Origin: Stictocephala bisonia
Lineage: Eukaryota > Arthropoda > Insecta > Hemiptera > Membracidae
Direction: 5' to 3'
NCBI GenBank assembly: GCA_035578905.1
Contig: JAQJVL010000104.1
Span: 310,001 to 374,000 of the forward strand
Length of the DNA stretch: 64,000 bases
Under the pieces are notes generated by a model, which made no database searches, was not told the origin of the DNA, and saw only the letters and a program-made list of their open reading frames with translations. Positions 63,871-64,000 of this stretch are shown piece by piece; positions within the stretch are counted from its first letter, which is position 1; every line of letters begins with the position of its first letter. Position numbers and translations under genes: made by a program.

Positions 63871-64000
63871 TCTATAGTCTAATTGTTGTCGGAGTCTTTG
63901 AAGCAAGTCGGAGCAAACCTAAAAGAAGACTGCTTCTCCCATGGCCAATTCTACGTGGCCTGCTCCAGAGTGAGTTTTCCAGACAGTCTGACTATTCTTC

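Larger units (their letters stand above)
62045..64000 (+). mobile_element. Helitron with OTU-like and Rep N-terminal regions, runs off window
   Basis: The 5' end TCTATAAAAGGTAAAGCCC and CTCACTCGCTCATCACCAAT match the Helitron leader of 61475. Downstream are an OTU-protease-like region (62601-63348), 42-bp coding repeats (about 63510-63640) and the zinc finger that precedes the HUH domain (about 63735-63850). The Rep/helicase core must lie beyond 64000. Frames are broken in several places. Confidence 0.8.

Overview
The window looks like nuclear DNA of an arthropod, most probably an insect. It is AT-rich, has GT-AG introns and is loaded with transposable elements of kinds that are common together in insects: Jockey-type LINE, piggyBac, PIF/Harbinger with a MADF partner protein, Helitrons, a Penelope-like element, hAT, pogo/Tigger-like and Ty3/gypsy. 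The exact order is not provable from the sequence. Two host genes are supported. The first is the 26S proteasome ATPase Rpt6 (PSMC5), spread over about 20 kb on the + strand (4448-24540) in seven coding exons whose introns are full of transposon debris. The second is the first coding exon of a tRNA adenosine deaminase of the ADAT1 type (54224-54466), whose remaining exons are not recognised before the window ends. Nearly everything else is mobile DNA.

Layout. 1-4447: a TIR element (898-3195) with a cysteine-rich CXC-type ORF, then ordinary AT-rich sequence. 4448-24540: Rpt6. Its introns hold a TTAA-flanked piggyBac-like element (4947-6097), a decayed LINE (6204-9255, minus), a mariner-like DDE_3 relic, a Helitron 3' part, one copy of a 330-bp dispersed repeat, two inverted clusters of a G-quadruplex minisatellite, a piggyBac transposase pseudogene, a pogo/Tigger-like MITE and a tRNA-derived SINE. 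24541-29166: LINE endonuclease relic cut off by a small Helitron, then an hAT-like non-autonomous element. 29178-33525: a nearly complete Jockey-type LINE with an 11-bp target duplication. 33594-34200: hAT transposase relic.

34200-46765 is a clear nested stack. A Helitron Rep/helicase pseudogene (34200-38992 and 43192-43330) was split by a 4.2-kb Ty3/gypsy retrotransposon (38993-43191, GATAC target duplication, 97% similar short LTRs). The Helitron then abuts the 3' end of a Penelope-like element with a GIY-YIG endonuclease, itself hit by a tiny Jockey insertion (43848-43932), and next to it lies a 5'-truncated second large copy of the same Jockey family (about 44060-46765). 46774-50820: a tandem pair of the 330-bp repeat, an inverted-repeat family with three copies, a LINE endonuclease relic and a second tRNA-derived SINE. 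51100-53206: a piggyBac with a long transposase ORF cut by a stop just before its C-terminal zinc finger. 54224-54466: ADAT1 exon. 56431-60075: a complete PIF/Harbinger element with transposase on + and a MADF protein gene antisense, the second exon of one lying in the intron of the other. 60488-61366: an 879-bp near-perfect palindromic MITE. 61475-64000: two head-to-tail Helitrons, the second carrying an OTU-protease-like domain and running off the window.

No operon-like or novel defence-like system is evident. The most distinctive features are the readable nested insertions, the antisense two-gene Harbinger element, the interrupted piggyBac zinc finger, the intronic G4 arrays in a proteasome gene, and a few unassigned exons or fragments.
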